A stretch of DNA of 24,434 bases, taken from positions 1 to 24,434 of IMG/VR virus record IMGVR_UViG_3300032820_000118; one strand, written 5' to 3'. The DNA is from a virus. A program made the translations under genes and the position numbers. The notes under the pieces were generated by a model that was not told the DNA's origin, did not search any database, and saw nothing but the letters and a program-made list of their open reading frames with translations. Positions within the stretch are counted from its first letter, which is position 1. Each line of letters opens with the position of its first letter. Of the stretch, positions 1 to 7,305 are shown piece by piece.

Positions 1-105
1 GTACTGATTAAAACATTTCATTATCCTTTGCTCTTGTGTTAGAGCTTGAGCTTGCGATTTAGCAAGCTCATCTGGATTTTCGTTTATTGTGTTAAAGAAT
101 GTCAA
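1..105 (-). CDS. Partial hypothetical protein, 5' end of a leftward gene
   Basis: The minus strand stays open from a TTG at 105-103 to the left edge, giving about 35 residues that begin (M)TFFNTINENPDELAKSQ and contain TQEQRIMKCF. The TTG overlaps the TGA stop of the upstream gene (ATTGA), and a GAGAGGTGG Shine-Dalgarno-like run lies about ten bases before it, so translational coupling is likely. The 'TQEQRIM' stretch resembles the start of a winged-helix domain, but too little is visible to name it. An in-frame ATG near position 15 is an alternative start. The gene continues beyond position 1. Existence is moderately supported; function is unknown. Confidence 0.4.
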   Translation of the reverse strand, partial: MTFFNTINENPDELAKSQAQALTQEQRIMKCFNQY

Positions 106-530
106 TTCCACCACCTCTCTGACCAACTGAACTCTACACCTAGCTTTTCTAGTTTACCAACACATCTTCTAGCCGCTGCTCTGACTTTACCGGCATACTG
201 TGGGCTAACATCTTCAGATTTTCCATCCATAGTACTACCAGAAATGCAATCATCTAAAACAGCTTTTTGATAAACAGATAATTTATCTGGCAGTGTTTTC
301 TTTTTGCATAAATCGTAGCTAATCTCTGAATGTGCAAAGCCGATTTCGTTTTCTGGGTAAACTTGTCGTTCGTGACCTTCCCACATTTCGGTAATAATTT
401 TGTCAGTTTTGTTGTAGTTACCATATTTGGTAACCATTTCGTCTGTATAAAATTCACAGAGAACCTCAGATATACAATCTGAGGGTCTGTCCATAAGAAT
501 CTCAATTTCGAGATTTGTAAATTTAGTCAT
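102..530 (-). CDS. Hypothetical protein (142 aa), leftward operon
   Basis: A 142-residue acidic protein starting MTKFTNLEIEIL and ending SWSERWWN. I chose the ATG at 530 rather than the upstream in-frame ATGs, because it overlaps the stop of the preceding gene by eight bases (ATGACTAA) and has AGGA about eight bases upstream. The longer version would be read entirely inside the neighbour. I do not recognise the family. Visible features are an N-terminal acidic half, a helix-rich C-terminal third (AGKVRAAARRCVGKLEKLG) and a tryptophan-rich tail. There is no signal peptide or membrane segment. It belongs to a compact leftward group of small phage genes, probably early or accessory. Confidence 0.7.
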   Translation of the reverse strand: MTKFTNLEIEILMDRPSDCISEVLCEFYTDEMVTKYGNYNKTDKIITEMWEGHERQVYPENEIGFAHSEISYDLCKKKTLPDKLSVYQKAVLDDCISGSTMDGKSEDVSPQYAGKVRAAARRCVGKLEKLGVEFSWSERWWN

Positions 531-711
531 TAGTTTGTCCTGCTCTGTAGTTTTGTTTGATAAGTTGTCTGACAGCATTTTCCGCAGCTTCGATAGTTGG
601 GAAAGTGTGTCTTGTTTCGTAGTAAGCTGGGCAACCAGCAGGGTCATAGACATCAAATCCAACACTGAATATTGATGTCATAATTGTGTAGCCTCTATAT
701 TTGTCAGACAT
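523..711 (-). CDS. Small hypothetical phage protein (62 aa)
   Basis: A 62-residue protein starting MSDKYRGYTI with a compact pattern: YRGYTI strand, FDVYDPAG strand-turn, then a helix (FPTIEAAENAVRQLI). This layout is common in very small phage proteins, but no function is assigned. The start is well supported: AAGGAGG lies at the end of the upstream gene, and that gene's TAA directly abuts this ATG (TAAATG). The 3' end overlaps the next gene by eight bases. It lies in the leftward operon driven from the promoter before position 984. Confidence 0.75.
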   Translation of the reverse strand: MSDKYRGYTIMTSIFSVGFDVYDPAGCPAYYETRHTFPTIEAAENAVRQLIKQNYRAGQTND

Positions 712-984
712 TTAGTTTTCCTCCTTGTATTCTTGGTTAACTTCCCAAAGCTGTTTTATTGCAGTAGCAACAAGTACACCTTCTCCTTCTCCAAACATAA
801 GAAGTTGGTTTAGAACATCTTTTATTGGGTTTGGTGCTGAGTTGTACATTGCTGCATAATCATTAGCAATTGTTTCAACCATGTTTTTTAGATCAATTTG
901 TTCAAGCTCTTGATCGTGAGCCTCATGATCTGCTTGAGTCATGTAGTCAGTTTTGTTCATAAGAAGTCTGTTTTGTTTTGACAT
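712..984 (-). CDS. Hypothetical protein (90 aa), first gene of leftward operon, probably leaderless
   Basis: A 90-residue acidic, mostly helical protein starting MSKQNRLLMNKTDYM and ending QEYKEEN; the family is not recognised. I chose the ATG at 984 because an in-frame extension to 1131 would translate straight through a strong promoter and overlap the divergent gene. The -10 hexamer ends only four bases before this ATG, so transcription should begin at or next to the start codon. No Shine-Dalgarno sequence is present, so the message is probably leaderless, or else translation starts at the ninth codon (MNKTDYM). It is followed without a gap by the 62-residue gene. Confidence 0.7.
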   Translation of the reverse strand: MSKQNRLLMNKTDYMTQADHEAHDQELEQIDLKNMVETIANDYAAMYNSAPNPIKDVLNQLLMFGEGEGVLVATAIKQLWEVNQEYKEEN

Positions 985-1007
985 ATTAATTATAATACAA
1001 TTAATAT
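978..1007 (+). promoter_or_regulatory. Possible rightward promoter for the accessory/late region
   Basis: A perfect TTGACA (978-983) is followed after 18 bases by TAATAT (1002-1007), a four-of-six match to the -10 consensus. This would give a leader of roughly 45-50 bases before the gene at 1061. The -10 lies inside the 20-bp palindrome and the whole element overlaps the leftward promoter. The weak -10 lowers confidence, but the intact -35 and divergent layout support it. Confidence 0.4.
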
Positions 1008-1017
1008 TAATTGTAAA
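989..1017 (-). promoter_or_regulatory. Sigma70-type leftward promoter
   Basis: Read on the minus strand, a TTTACA -35 box (1017-1012) and a perfect TATAAT -10 box (994-989) are separated by exactly 17 bases. It lies immediately before the leftward operon, and the spacer is largely filled by a 20-bp palindrome. The expected start point falls on or beside the ATG at 984. This is the strongest bacterial-type promoter I see in the window. Confidence 0.75.
996..1015. promoter_or_regulatory. Perfect 20-bp palindrome, candidate operator
   Basis: Bases 996-1015 form an uninterrupted inverted repeat with half-site TACAATTAAT followed by its exact reverse complement. It fills the spacer of the leftward promoter and covers the -10 of the possible rightward promoter. 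A dimeric repressor bound here would block both. It could be a chance AT-rich palindrome, but its length and placement argue against that. Confidence 0.55.
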
Positions 1018-1060
1018 CCAATTAAATTTGATGTAACATTCACAGTAACAACTTATTTGT

Positions 1061-2014
1061 ATGAGACATTTAGTTACTGGTGGTGCTGGCTTTCTTGGGT
1101 CGCATTTAGTTGATTCATTAATAAAAGACAATCAAGAGGTCATTTGTCTTGATAATTTTCATACTGGCAAGAAAAGAAATGTTGCCCATCTGATTGGTCA
1201 CAAGAACTTTGAACTGATTAGACATGATGTAATTGAGCCCATACTGCTAGAAGTTGACCGTATTTGGCATTTAGCTTGTCCAGCAAGTCCTGTTCAGTAC
1301 CAAATAAATCCCATAAAAACCATAAAAACTAGCTTTTTTGGTACATATAATATGCTCGGATTAGCAAAAAGATCGGGAGCAAGAATACTTTTTACCAGTA
1401 CTTCAGAGATTTATGGCGACCCACAAATCCACCCACAGCCAGAATATTATCTCGGCAATGTAAATACGATTGGACCTCGTGCCTGTTATGACGAGGGAAA
1501 AAGAATATCTGAAACATTGATGACTGATTATAAAAGAGTTAATAATGTACAGATTCGCATTGCTCGTATATTTAATACTTATGGTCCAAGAATGTTAAAA
1601 AATGATGGAAGGGTAGTTAGTAACTTTATTACACAGGCATTAGCCAACAAACCAATTACTGTTTATGGAACAGGTACACAAACTAGGTGCTTTTGTTATG
1701 TAGATGATATGATTGCTGGACTTAAAAAACTTATGGATTCTGATTGTTCAAAGCCGATAAATTTAGGCAACCCTGTAGAAATCACAGTTAATGAGTTGGC
1801 AATGCGTATATCAAATAAAATTAATTCTGCTTTACCCCATGTAAATTTACCATTGCCAGAAGATGACCCACAAAGAAGAAACCCAGACATAACATTGGCA
1901 AAAGAAACTTTAGATTGGTTGCCGACAGTTTCACTAGATGATGGACTTGATGAAACAATAGATTATTTTAAATCATTTAAAAAAATTACTTGGAATAAGG
2001 AGGCTGCATATTAA
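1061..2014 (+). CDS. UDP-glucuronate decarboxylase (UDP-xylose synthase), short-chain dehydrogenase family
   Basis: A 317-residue NAD-dependent sugar-nucleotide enzyme expected to convert UDP-glucuronate to UDP-xylose. The N-terminal Rossmann motif GGAGFLG (residues 7-13) and the NAD-ribose aspartate D31 (CLDNF) are intact. So are the TSTSE catalytic region (112-116) and the Tyr143-x3-Lys147 pair inside [11 protein letters not shown]. The signatures [20 protein letters not shown] and LGNP are typical of UXS enzymes rather than other epimerases. Length is normal for a complete bacterial UXS. It has no clear SD and begins about 60 bases after the control region. Its stop overlaps the next gene's start (TAATG). 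Being phage-borne beside a glycosyltransferase, it may supply a pentose donor; a role in host surface polysaccharide is the alternative. Confidence 0.9.
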   Translation: MRHLVTGGAGFLGSHLVDSLIKDNQEVICLDNFHTGKKRNVAHLIGHKNFELIRHDVIEPILLEVDRIWHLACPASPVQYQINPIKTIKTSFFGTYNMLGLAKRSGARILFTSTSEIYGDPQIHPQPEYYLGNVNTIGPRACYDEGKRISETLMTDYKRVNNVQIRIARIFNTYGPRMLKNDGRVVSNFITQALANKPITVYGTGTQTRCFCYVDDMIAGLKKLMDSDCSKPINLGNPVEITVNELAMRISNKINSALPHVNLPLPEDDPQRRNPDITLAKETLDWLPTVSLDDGLDETIDYFKSFKKITWNKEAAY

Positions 2015-3333
2015 TGGGAGCTTCAATATTCGAAATTGAGCATAACGGATTGTTTTATGAGTTTGAATTTGATAGTGACCATAAATGGACACATCACACA
2101 AAATGGCCTGATGGTCAGACATCATATTCATTGTTACAGGGAGCAGGGCAAACTTTAGAAAATGCCAAGAAAAGGTGTAAGGAACATATTATTGCTTGGT
2201 ACGAAAATCCAGAAAGCTTTCATGTTGACGATAAATATGTCGACATGAATAATAAGTACATTAAAAAAATGCAAAAACGCAAGGAGGATTTAGGTACTGT
2301 GATTTCAACTGAATGTTCTTTATCAGAACTAAAACCATATAAAAACAATTCAAAAATTCATCCCGATAAACAAATTAAAAATATTGTTGCATCAATTAAG
2401 CAGTTTGGATTTACACAGCCTATTGTTTGTGATGAAGAAAAAACCATTCTTTCTGGTCATGGTAGATATGAAGCTGCCAAGCAGATGCAGATTGAAGAGG
2501 TGCCAATTCGAATTGTAGAAAATTTAACTGATGCACAAAAAAAAGCATATGTTATAGCTGATAATAAAATTGCAGAACAATCTGAATGGGATGAACAAAA
2601 GGTCTTAGATGAACTTGCAGAACTTGCAAACTTAGATGATCTACATCAGGATATTGTTGATATTTTAGATTACAATACTTTTTCTTTTTATACTGTCAGA
2701 CAGATGGCTGTTGCAGATTTAAAGCCACATCCTAAAAACTACAAAGCCCATCCTGAAGATCAATTAGAACATTTAAAGCAATCTATTACAGATAATGGTA
2801 TATATAGAAATGTGATTGTTGCTAAAGACAACACAATTCTTGCTGGTCATGGTGTAGTTAAGGCTGCACAGTCTTTAGGACTTACTTCAGTACCAGTATT
2901 AAAGTTGCAGCTTGAATCTGATAGTATTGAAGCTGTTAAATTACTTACAGCAGATAACGAGGTATCGCATTTAGGCGAGGTCGATGATCGTGCTTTATCC
3001 AATATTCTTAAAGAGATCATGGAAAAAAGTGATCTTTTAGGTACAGGCTATGATGAAATGATGTTGCAGAACTTGTTGTATGTAACAAGACCAGCATCAG
3101 AAATAAAAACTACAGATCATGCTGCTGAATGGATTGGTATGCCAGATTTCGAAATATCTGAGGAAGCAAAAAAGTTAATAATAAACTTTGAAACATATGA
3201 TGACAAAAAAGTATTTTGCGAACAAAATAATTTTTTATTTAATGAAAAGCAAACTGAGTCACTTTGGTTTCCTGAGAAAGAACGAAGAGACATTACATCT
3301 GTTGGATTTGAGGTAGAAGATGAAGAAGCCTAA
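2014..3333 (+). CDS. Tandem ParB/sulfiredoxin-fold domain protein
   Basis: A 439-residue protein with three parts. An N-terminal ~95 residues of unknown type (FEIEHNGLFYEFEF) comes first. Two ParB/Srx-type domains follow: about 102-215, starting LSELKPYKNN with signature GHGRYEAA (148-155), and about 230-340, starting VADLKPHPKN with AGHGVVKAA (277-285). The second domain has lost the arginine after GHG. The C-terminal part (from about 372, WIGMPDFE, ending near TESLWFPE) matches a tail I recall from other phage ParB-type proteins. AAGGAGG lies at 1997-2003, about ten bases before the start, and the start overlaps the decarboxylase stop (TAATG). ParB-type domains often sit beside DNA-modification or terminase genes in phages; the exact activity (nuclease, nucleotide-dependent clamp, or targeting factor) cannot be told from sequence. 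Confidence 0.8.
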   Translation: MGASIFEIEHNGLFYEFEFDSDHKWTHHTKWPDGQTSYSLLQGAGQTLENAKKRCKEHIIAWYENPESFHVDDKYVDMNNKYIKKMQKRKEDLGTVISTECSLSELKPYKNNSKIHPDKQIKNIVASIKQFGFTQPIVCDEEKTILSGHGRYEAAKQMQIEEVPIRIVENLTDAQKKAYVIADNKIAEQSEWDEQKVLDELAELANLDDLHQDIVDILDYNTFSFYTVRQMAVADLKPHPKNYKAHPEDQLEHLKQSITDNGIYRNVIVAKDNTILAGHGVVKAAQSLGLTSVPVLKLQLESDSIEAVKLLTADNEVSHLGEVDDRALSNILKEIMEKSDLLGTGYDEMMLQNLLYVTRPASEIKTTDHAAEWIGMPDFEISEEAKKLIINFETYDDKKVFCEQNNFLFNEKQTESLWFPEKERRDITSVGFEVEDEEA

Positions 3334-4201
3334 ATATCCTGTATATGTAATATCAAAAGGCAGAGCAGATACTTGTCTGACAGCAAATTTTTTATTAAAA
3401 GATAAAGTTAACTTTAGATTAGTTATAGAACCACAAGAATATGACAAATATGCTAAACACTACGATTCGTCGATAATTATTACAACACCATTTAAAAATT
3501 TGGGATTGGGATCAATACCAGTTAGAAATTTTGTTTGGGAACATAGCAAATCAATAGGAGCAAAAAGACATTGGATAATGGATGATAATATACGCAGTAT
3601 TCATAGAAAATATAAAAACACTCGTATCCGTGTTAATGGCAATATTGGTTTGAGATGTTGCGAAGATTTTACAGATAGATATACAAATATTGCTATTGCT
3701 GGTTTAAATTACGTTTCGTTTGCAATAAAAAGAACACAGCCACCATATCAACTTAATGCTCATGTTTATTCCACATTGTTAATTGATAATTCGTTAGACA
3801 TAAGGTGGCGTGGTAGATATAACGAGGATACTGATTTATGTTTACAAGCTCTGTCACTTGGACTTTGTACTGTTAATTTTAATGCTTTTTTAATCGAAAA
3901 AATGCACACAATGACCATGAAAGGAGGTAATACAGACCAACTTTATAAAGGTGATGGCAGATTAACTATGGCAAGAAGTTTAGAAAAAATGTGGCCAAAA
4001 GTTGTAGAAACAACAAGAAAATTTCAAAGACCACAACATCATATACAAAATAATTGGCAAAAATTTGATACACAATTGATAAGAAGAAAAGATATAGATT
4101 GGGAAAATATACAAAAAACAGATAATTATGGATTACGATTAGTTCAATTGAAACAACCAAAAAGTGGTTCTAAAGAACTAAAAAGACTTTTTGAGAAATA
4201 A
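3320..4201 (+). CDS. TET-associated-type (TAGT/GREB1-like) glycosyltransferase, candidate DNA glycosyltransferase
   Basis: A 293-residue GT-A-type glycosyltransferase. It opens with YPVYVISKGRAD (6-17), then VIEPQEYDKY, LGLGSIPVRNFVWEH (61-75) and HWIMDDNI (84-91), whose DDN fits the metal/nucleotide-sugar motif. A second acidic motif RYNEDTDLCLQ (166-176) and a KGGNTDQLY segment follow. This order matches the phage glycosyltransferases associated with TET/JBP dioxygenases, which are proposed to glycosylate modified bases in phage DNA. The start overlaps the ParB-domain gene by 14 bases, with GAGGT upstream, and the stop abuts the terminase small-subunit start. No base hydroxylase or DNA methylase is visible here, so the acceptor base and sugar are inferred. 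Confidence 0.75.
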   Translation: MKKPKYPVYVISKGRADTCLTANFLLKDKVNFRLVIEPQEYDKYAKHYDSSIIITTPFKNLGLGSIPVRNFVWEHSKSIGAKRHWIMDDNIRSIHRKYKNTRIRVNGNIGLRCCEDFTDRYTNIAIAGLNYVSFAIKRTQPPYQLNAHVYSTLLIDNSLDIRWRGRYNEDTDLCLQALSLGLCTVNFNAFLIEKMHTMTMKGGNTDQLYKGDGRLTMARSLEKMWPKVVETTRKFQRPQHHIQNNWQKFDTQLIRRKDIDWENIQKTDNYGLRLVQLKQPKSGSKELKRLFEK

Positions 4202-4519
4202 ATGGCAAAAAGATCTACAAAAAAAGAAGTAGAGTGGCGAGTAAGAAAAGTTGCTGCTTTAAAAGCTCGTAATACTATGCGATCAGAAATTGTCGCATAT
4301 GGTGTTAGAGAATGGGGGGTAAAACCTAGAGCCGTTGATAAGTATATAAGTGCTGCAAATGAAGTTATGGCAACAGATTGGGATGTTGACAGGAGACAAT
4401 TTACTGCTGATGTTCTTTCTCAACTTAGTACATTGGCTCAAGATGCTAGAAGAAACAATCAGCCACATATAGCACTTGGCTGTATAAACACAATGGCAAA
4501 AGTTGCTCAATTGTTATGA
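4202..4519 (+). CDS. terS: Terminase small subunit (putative)
   Basis: A 105-residue basic protein. Its N-terminal half is helix-turn-helix-like (VAALKARNTMRSEIVAYGVREWG, followed by AVDKYISAANEVM), suiting DNA recognition. Its C-terminal half is helical (LSQLSTLAQDARRNNQPHIA) as in small-subunit oligomerisation regions. It lies directly before the large subunit, overlapping it by ATGA, and its ATG follows the previous TAA without a gap. The identification rests on position, size and fold pattern rather than a decisive motif. The expected role is to recognise the packaging site and recruit the large subunit. Confidence 0.75.
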   Translation: MAKRSTKKEVEWRVRKVAALKARNTMRSEIVAYGVREWGVKPRAVDKYISAANEVMATDWDVDRRQFTADVLSQLSTLAQDARRNNQPHIALGCINTMAKVAQLL

Positions 4520-5853
4520 GTATCATTGATCGAGAAGGCAGAATATTAGAATCTTCTACTGGTGCTAATTTATGTTGTGACGATATTATTGAAAGAATAA
4601 AAGCTGACCTTCATCCCGGCCAATTAGCTTTTGTTAGTGACCAAGATACACAAATCATTGGTCTTTCTGCTGGTTATGGTGCAGGCAAGACCAGAAGTTT
4701 ATGTGCAAAAGCTGTACAGTTGGCTATTAATAATCAAGGTTTTACAGGTGCAGTTATGGAACCTACTGCACCATTAATAAGAGATATATGGCAAAACGAT
4801 TTTGAAACTTTTTTAGAAGATTATGGAATCCCATATACACAAAGACAGTCTCCTCTTCCTGAATATTTACTGCACCTACCAGATGGAGATGCTCGCATAC
4901 TGTGTAGAAGTTTCGAGAACTGGTCTAGAATTATTGGATTAAACCTTGCTTGGGTATTAGCAGACGAAATAGATACTGTTGCTCCATCTATTGCAGACAG
5001 AGCTTTTCCAAGAATACTAGCAAGATTACGTTCTGGAAATCAAAGACAGTTTGGTGTCGCATCAACACCTGAGGGTTTCAGATGGATGTGGAATACTTTT
5101 GGCAGTAACGAAGCACAAAAGAAAACAGATCGTAAGTTAATAAAAATGCGGACATATGATAACCCACATTTACCACAGGACTTTATTACAAGATTAGAAG
5201 AGAATTATGAAAAAGGATTACTACAAGCATATTTAAACGGAGAGTTTTGTAATATAACAACAGGACAGGTTTATGACCGCTTCAACCGATCTGTCCATGT
5301 CACTGATACGTTGCCAGATATAACCAACGAACCACTCAGAATCGGACTTGATTTTAACATTGGAAATATGAATGCAGTTATTGGTATTGCTATTGGTGAC
5401 AAATTACTCGTGGTTGATGAAATAAAAGAATCACATGACACCGACTCAATTGCTCAAGAAATTAAAAGACGCTATCCAGAACAAAAAATCTATGTCTATC
5501 CTGATGCGTCAGGAGGAAACAGAAGCACAAACGCTTCGAAAACCGACATCCAAATACTAGAAAGTTATGGATTTATGAACCAATCACCAGCGGCTAACCC
5601 ACCTGTAAGAGATAGAGTTAATTCAGTACAAAGATTACTTGAAAATGGAAAAGGTCAAGTTAGACTACAAATTCATTCAAGTGCAACTAAATTGATTGAG
5701 TGTCTTGAACTTCAAAGTTATACTGAAAAGGGTGAACCTGATAAAGATGCTGGTTACGATCACATGAATGATGCTTTAGGTTACATTACTTGGCGTCTGT
5801 TCAATCCATTACATATGGGTGCTGGTCGTAAAACAGGAATTAGGCTTTATTAA
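4516..5853 (+). CDS. terL: Terminase large subunit
   Basis: A 445-residue packaging motor with both expected activities. ATPase: Walker A GYGAGKT (residues 53-59) and Walker B with WVLADEID (catalytic D150-E151). The coupling-type motif ASTPEG follows near 182-187. The RNase-H-like nuclease half shows IGLDFN (D279), YPDASG (D330) and DHMNDALGY (D415, D419), which together form the metal-binding acidic cluster. Length is normal for the family and nothing is missing. The start overlaps the small-subunit stop. The enzyme docks on the portal encoded by the next gene, translocates DNA into the head and cuts the concatemer. The packaging strategy (cos or headful) cannot be read from this sequence. 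Confidence 0.95.
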   Translation: MSIIDREGRILESSTGANLCCDDIIERIKADLHPGQLAFVSDQDTQIIGLSAGYGAGKTRSLCAKAVQLAINNQGFTGAVMEPTAPLIRDIWQNDFETFLEDYGIPYTQRQSPLPEYLLHLPDGDARILCRSFENWSRIIGLNLAWVLADEIDTVAPSIADRAFPRILARLRSGNQRQFGVASTPEGFRWMWNTFGSNEAQKKTDRKLIKMRTYDNPHLPQDFITRLEENYEKGLLQAYLNGEFCNITTGQVYDRFNRSVHVTDTLPDITNEPLRIGLDFNIGNMNAVIGIAIGDKLLVVDEIKESHDTDSIAQEIKRRYPEQKIYVYPDASGGNRSTNASKTDIQILESYGFMNQSPAANPPVRDRVNSVQRLLENGKGQVRLQIHSSATKLIECLELQSYTEKGEPDKDAGYDHMNDALGYITWRLFNPLHMGAGRKTGIRLY

Positions 5854-5889
5854 GATTATTTATTACACTAAAGAAAACATTGGAGCAAA

Positions 5890-7305
5890 ATGTACTCAGG
5901 TTATAACTATTACAACAGAGAGACAAACTCACAAGGTAAAGAAATAAATGACCCGAATGCTATTTGGTTTCAACAAGAGCCTCATTGGATGCTGATAGAA
6001 GATTTGCTTGGTGGTACATATCAGATGAGGAAAAGACATAGACGATATTTACCACAAGAACCAAGAGAATTAGATGAATCATACGACAACAGACTTGCTA
6101 GGTCTGTTTGTCCACCGTTTTATTTGCGATTGGAAAGAATGTTAGCTGGTATGTTAACAAGAAAGCCTGTCAGATTAAACGATACAGCAGACTCAATCCG
6201 TGAACATTTGTTTGATGTCGATTTACAGGGTAATGATCTCAATGTTTGGACTTATGAGACTACGAGGAAGATGGTCAGATATGGTCATGTTGGAGTTTTA
6301 GTAGATGCTCCAACAAGTGGGCAAAGTGGCAGACCATATTGGGTTACTTATACACCAAGAGATATTTTAGGATACAGAACTGAAATGATAGATGGTGAAG
6401 TAAAACTAACACAATTACGTCTACAGGAAAAAGTATCAGTTCCTGATGGTCTTTATGGTGAAAAGATAATTGACCAAATAAGGTTATTGACCAGAGGTGG
6501 TTTTGAAATACATCAAAAAGGAAAAAATAATTTATTTACAAAAATAGATGAAGGAACTACAAGTCTGTCTGAAATACCTTTTTCTGTTGCATATGCAAAC
6601 AGATTAAATTTACTGGAATCAAGACCACCAATGTCTGATATTGCAGAATTAAATTTAAAGGCATATCAAATACAATCTGATTTAGATAATCAGCTTCATA
6701 TCTCTGCTGTACCAATGTTGGCATTTTATGGCTTTCCACAAAGCTCAGAAGAAGTAACTGCTGGACCCGGAGAAGCAATAGCCTTTCCTGCTGAAGGAAG
6801 AGCAGAATATATTGAGCCTGCTGGTAGAAGTTATGATGCTCAGTTTAAAAGACTTGATGTTTTGTCAAACCAAATAAATGAGTTAGGTCTTGCTGCTGTA
6901 TTAGGACAAAAATTATCGGCAGAAACAGCAGAAGCAAAACGAATTGATAGATCGCAGGGCGATTCAACAATGATGGTTGTAGCACAACAGATGCAAGATA
7001 TGATAGATAACTGCTTACAGTTTCATGGTCAATACATTAATGCTGAAGCTGGTAGTTGTTTTGTAAATAGGGACTTCTTATCACAGAGACTAGAGCCACA
7101 AGAAATACAGGCATTACTACAGCTTTATACTTCTGGTTCGATTACACAAGAAACATTACTGAAACAGTTACATGAGGGAGAAGTATTGGGAGATGAATTT
7201 GACATTGAAGAAGAAATTGAATCTACTCAAAGTGGTGGATTAGTCGAAATGGCACAACCAACAAAACCAGAGGCTGATGAAGAAAATGATTCTGAAGAAG
7301 AATAA
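5890..7305 (+). CDS. Portal protein (DUF4055 type)
   Basis: A 471-residue protein immediately after terminase. It opens with an aromatic-rich segment, then a region typical of this portal type (LARSVCPPFYLRLERMLAGM) and VRYGHVGVLVDAP. The long helical crown/stem region includes SAETAEAKRIDRSQGD, where portals usually have a conserved threonine/acidic helix. The last ~40 residues are very acidic (DEENDSEEE). The start is supported by GGAG eight bases upstream after a 36-base gap. It forms the dodecameric ring at the head vertex for DNA entry and exit. The stop overlaps the next gene (TAATG). Confidence 0.85.
   Translation: MYSGYNYYNRETNSQGKEINDPNAIWFQQEPHWMLIEDLLGGTYQMRKRHRRYLPQEPRELDESYDNRLARSVCPPFYLRLERMLAGMLTRKPVRLNDTADSIREHLFDVDLQGNDLNVWTYETTRKMVRYGHVGVLVDAPTSGQSGRPYWVTYTPRDILGYRTEMIDGEVKLTQLRLQEKVSVPDGLYGEKIIDQIRLLTRGGFEIHQKGKNNLFTKIDEGTTSLSEIPFSVAYANRLNLLESRPPMSDIAELNLKAYQIQSDLDNQLHISAVPMLAFYGFPQSSEEVTAGPGEAIAFPAEGRAEYIEPAGRSYDAQFKRLDVLSNQINELGLAAVLGQKLSAETAEAKRIDRSQGDSTMMVVAQQMQDMIDNCLQFHGQYINAEAGSCFVNRDFLSQRLEPQEIQALLQLYTSGSITQETLLKQLHEGEVLGDEFDIEEEIESTQSGGLVEMAQPTKPEADEENDSEEE

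Noticed and set aside
46-270. Rightward 74-codon frame at the left end
   Set aside because: It lies antisense to the two leftward genes 102-530 and 1-105, which have coupled starts and SD sequences. It has no SD and no recognisable domain.
531-665. N-terminal extension of the 142-residue leftward gene up to 665
   Set aside because: The extension is read wholly within the 62-residue gene. The ATG at 530 has an SD and the typical ATGACTAA overlap.
985-1131. N-terminal extension of the leftward 90-residue gene up to 1131
   Set aside because: It would cross a perfect -10, a -35 and the palindrome, and overlap the divergent decarboxylase gene by 71 bases. The extra residues are low-complexity translations of AT-rich control DNA.
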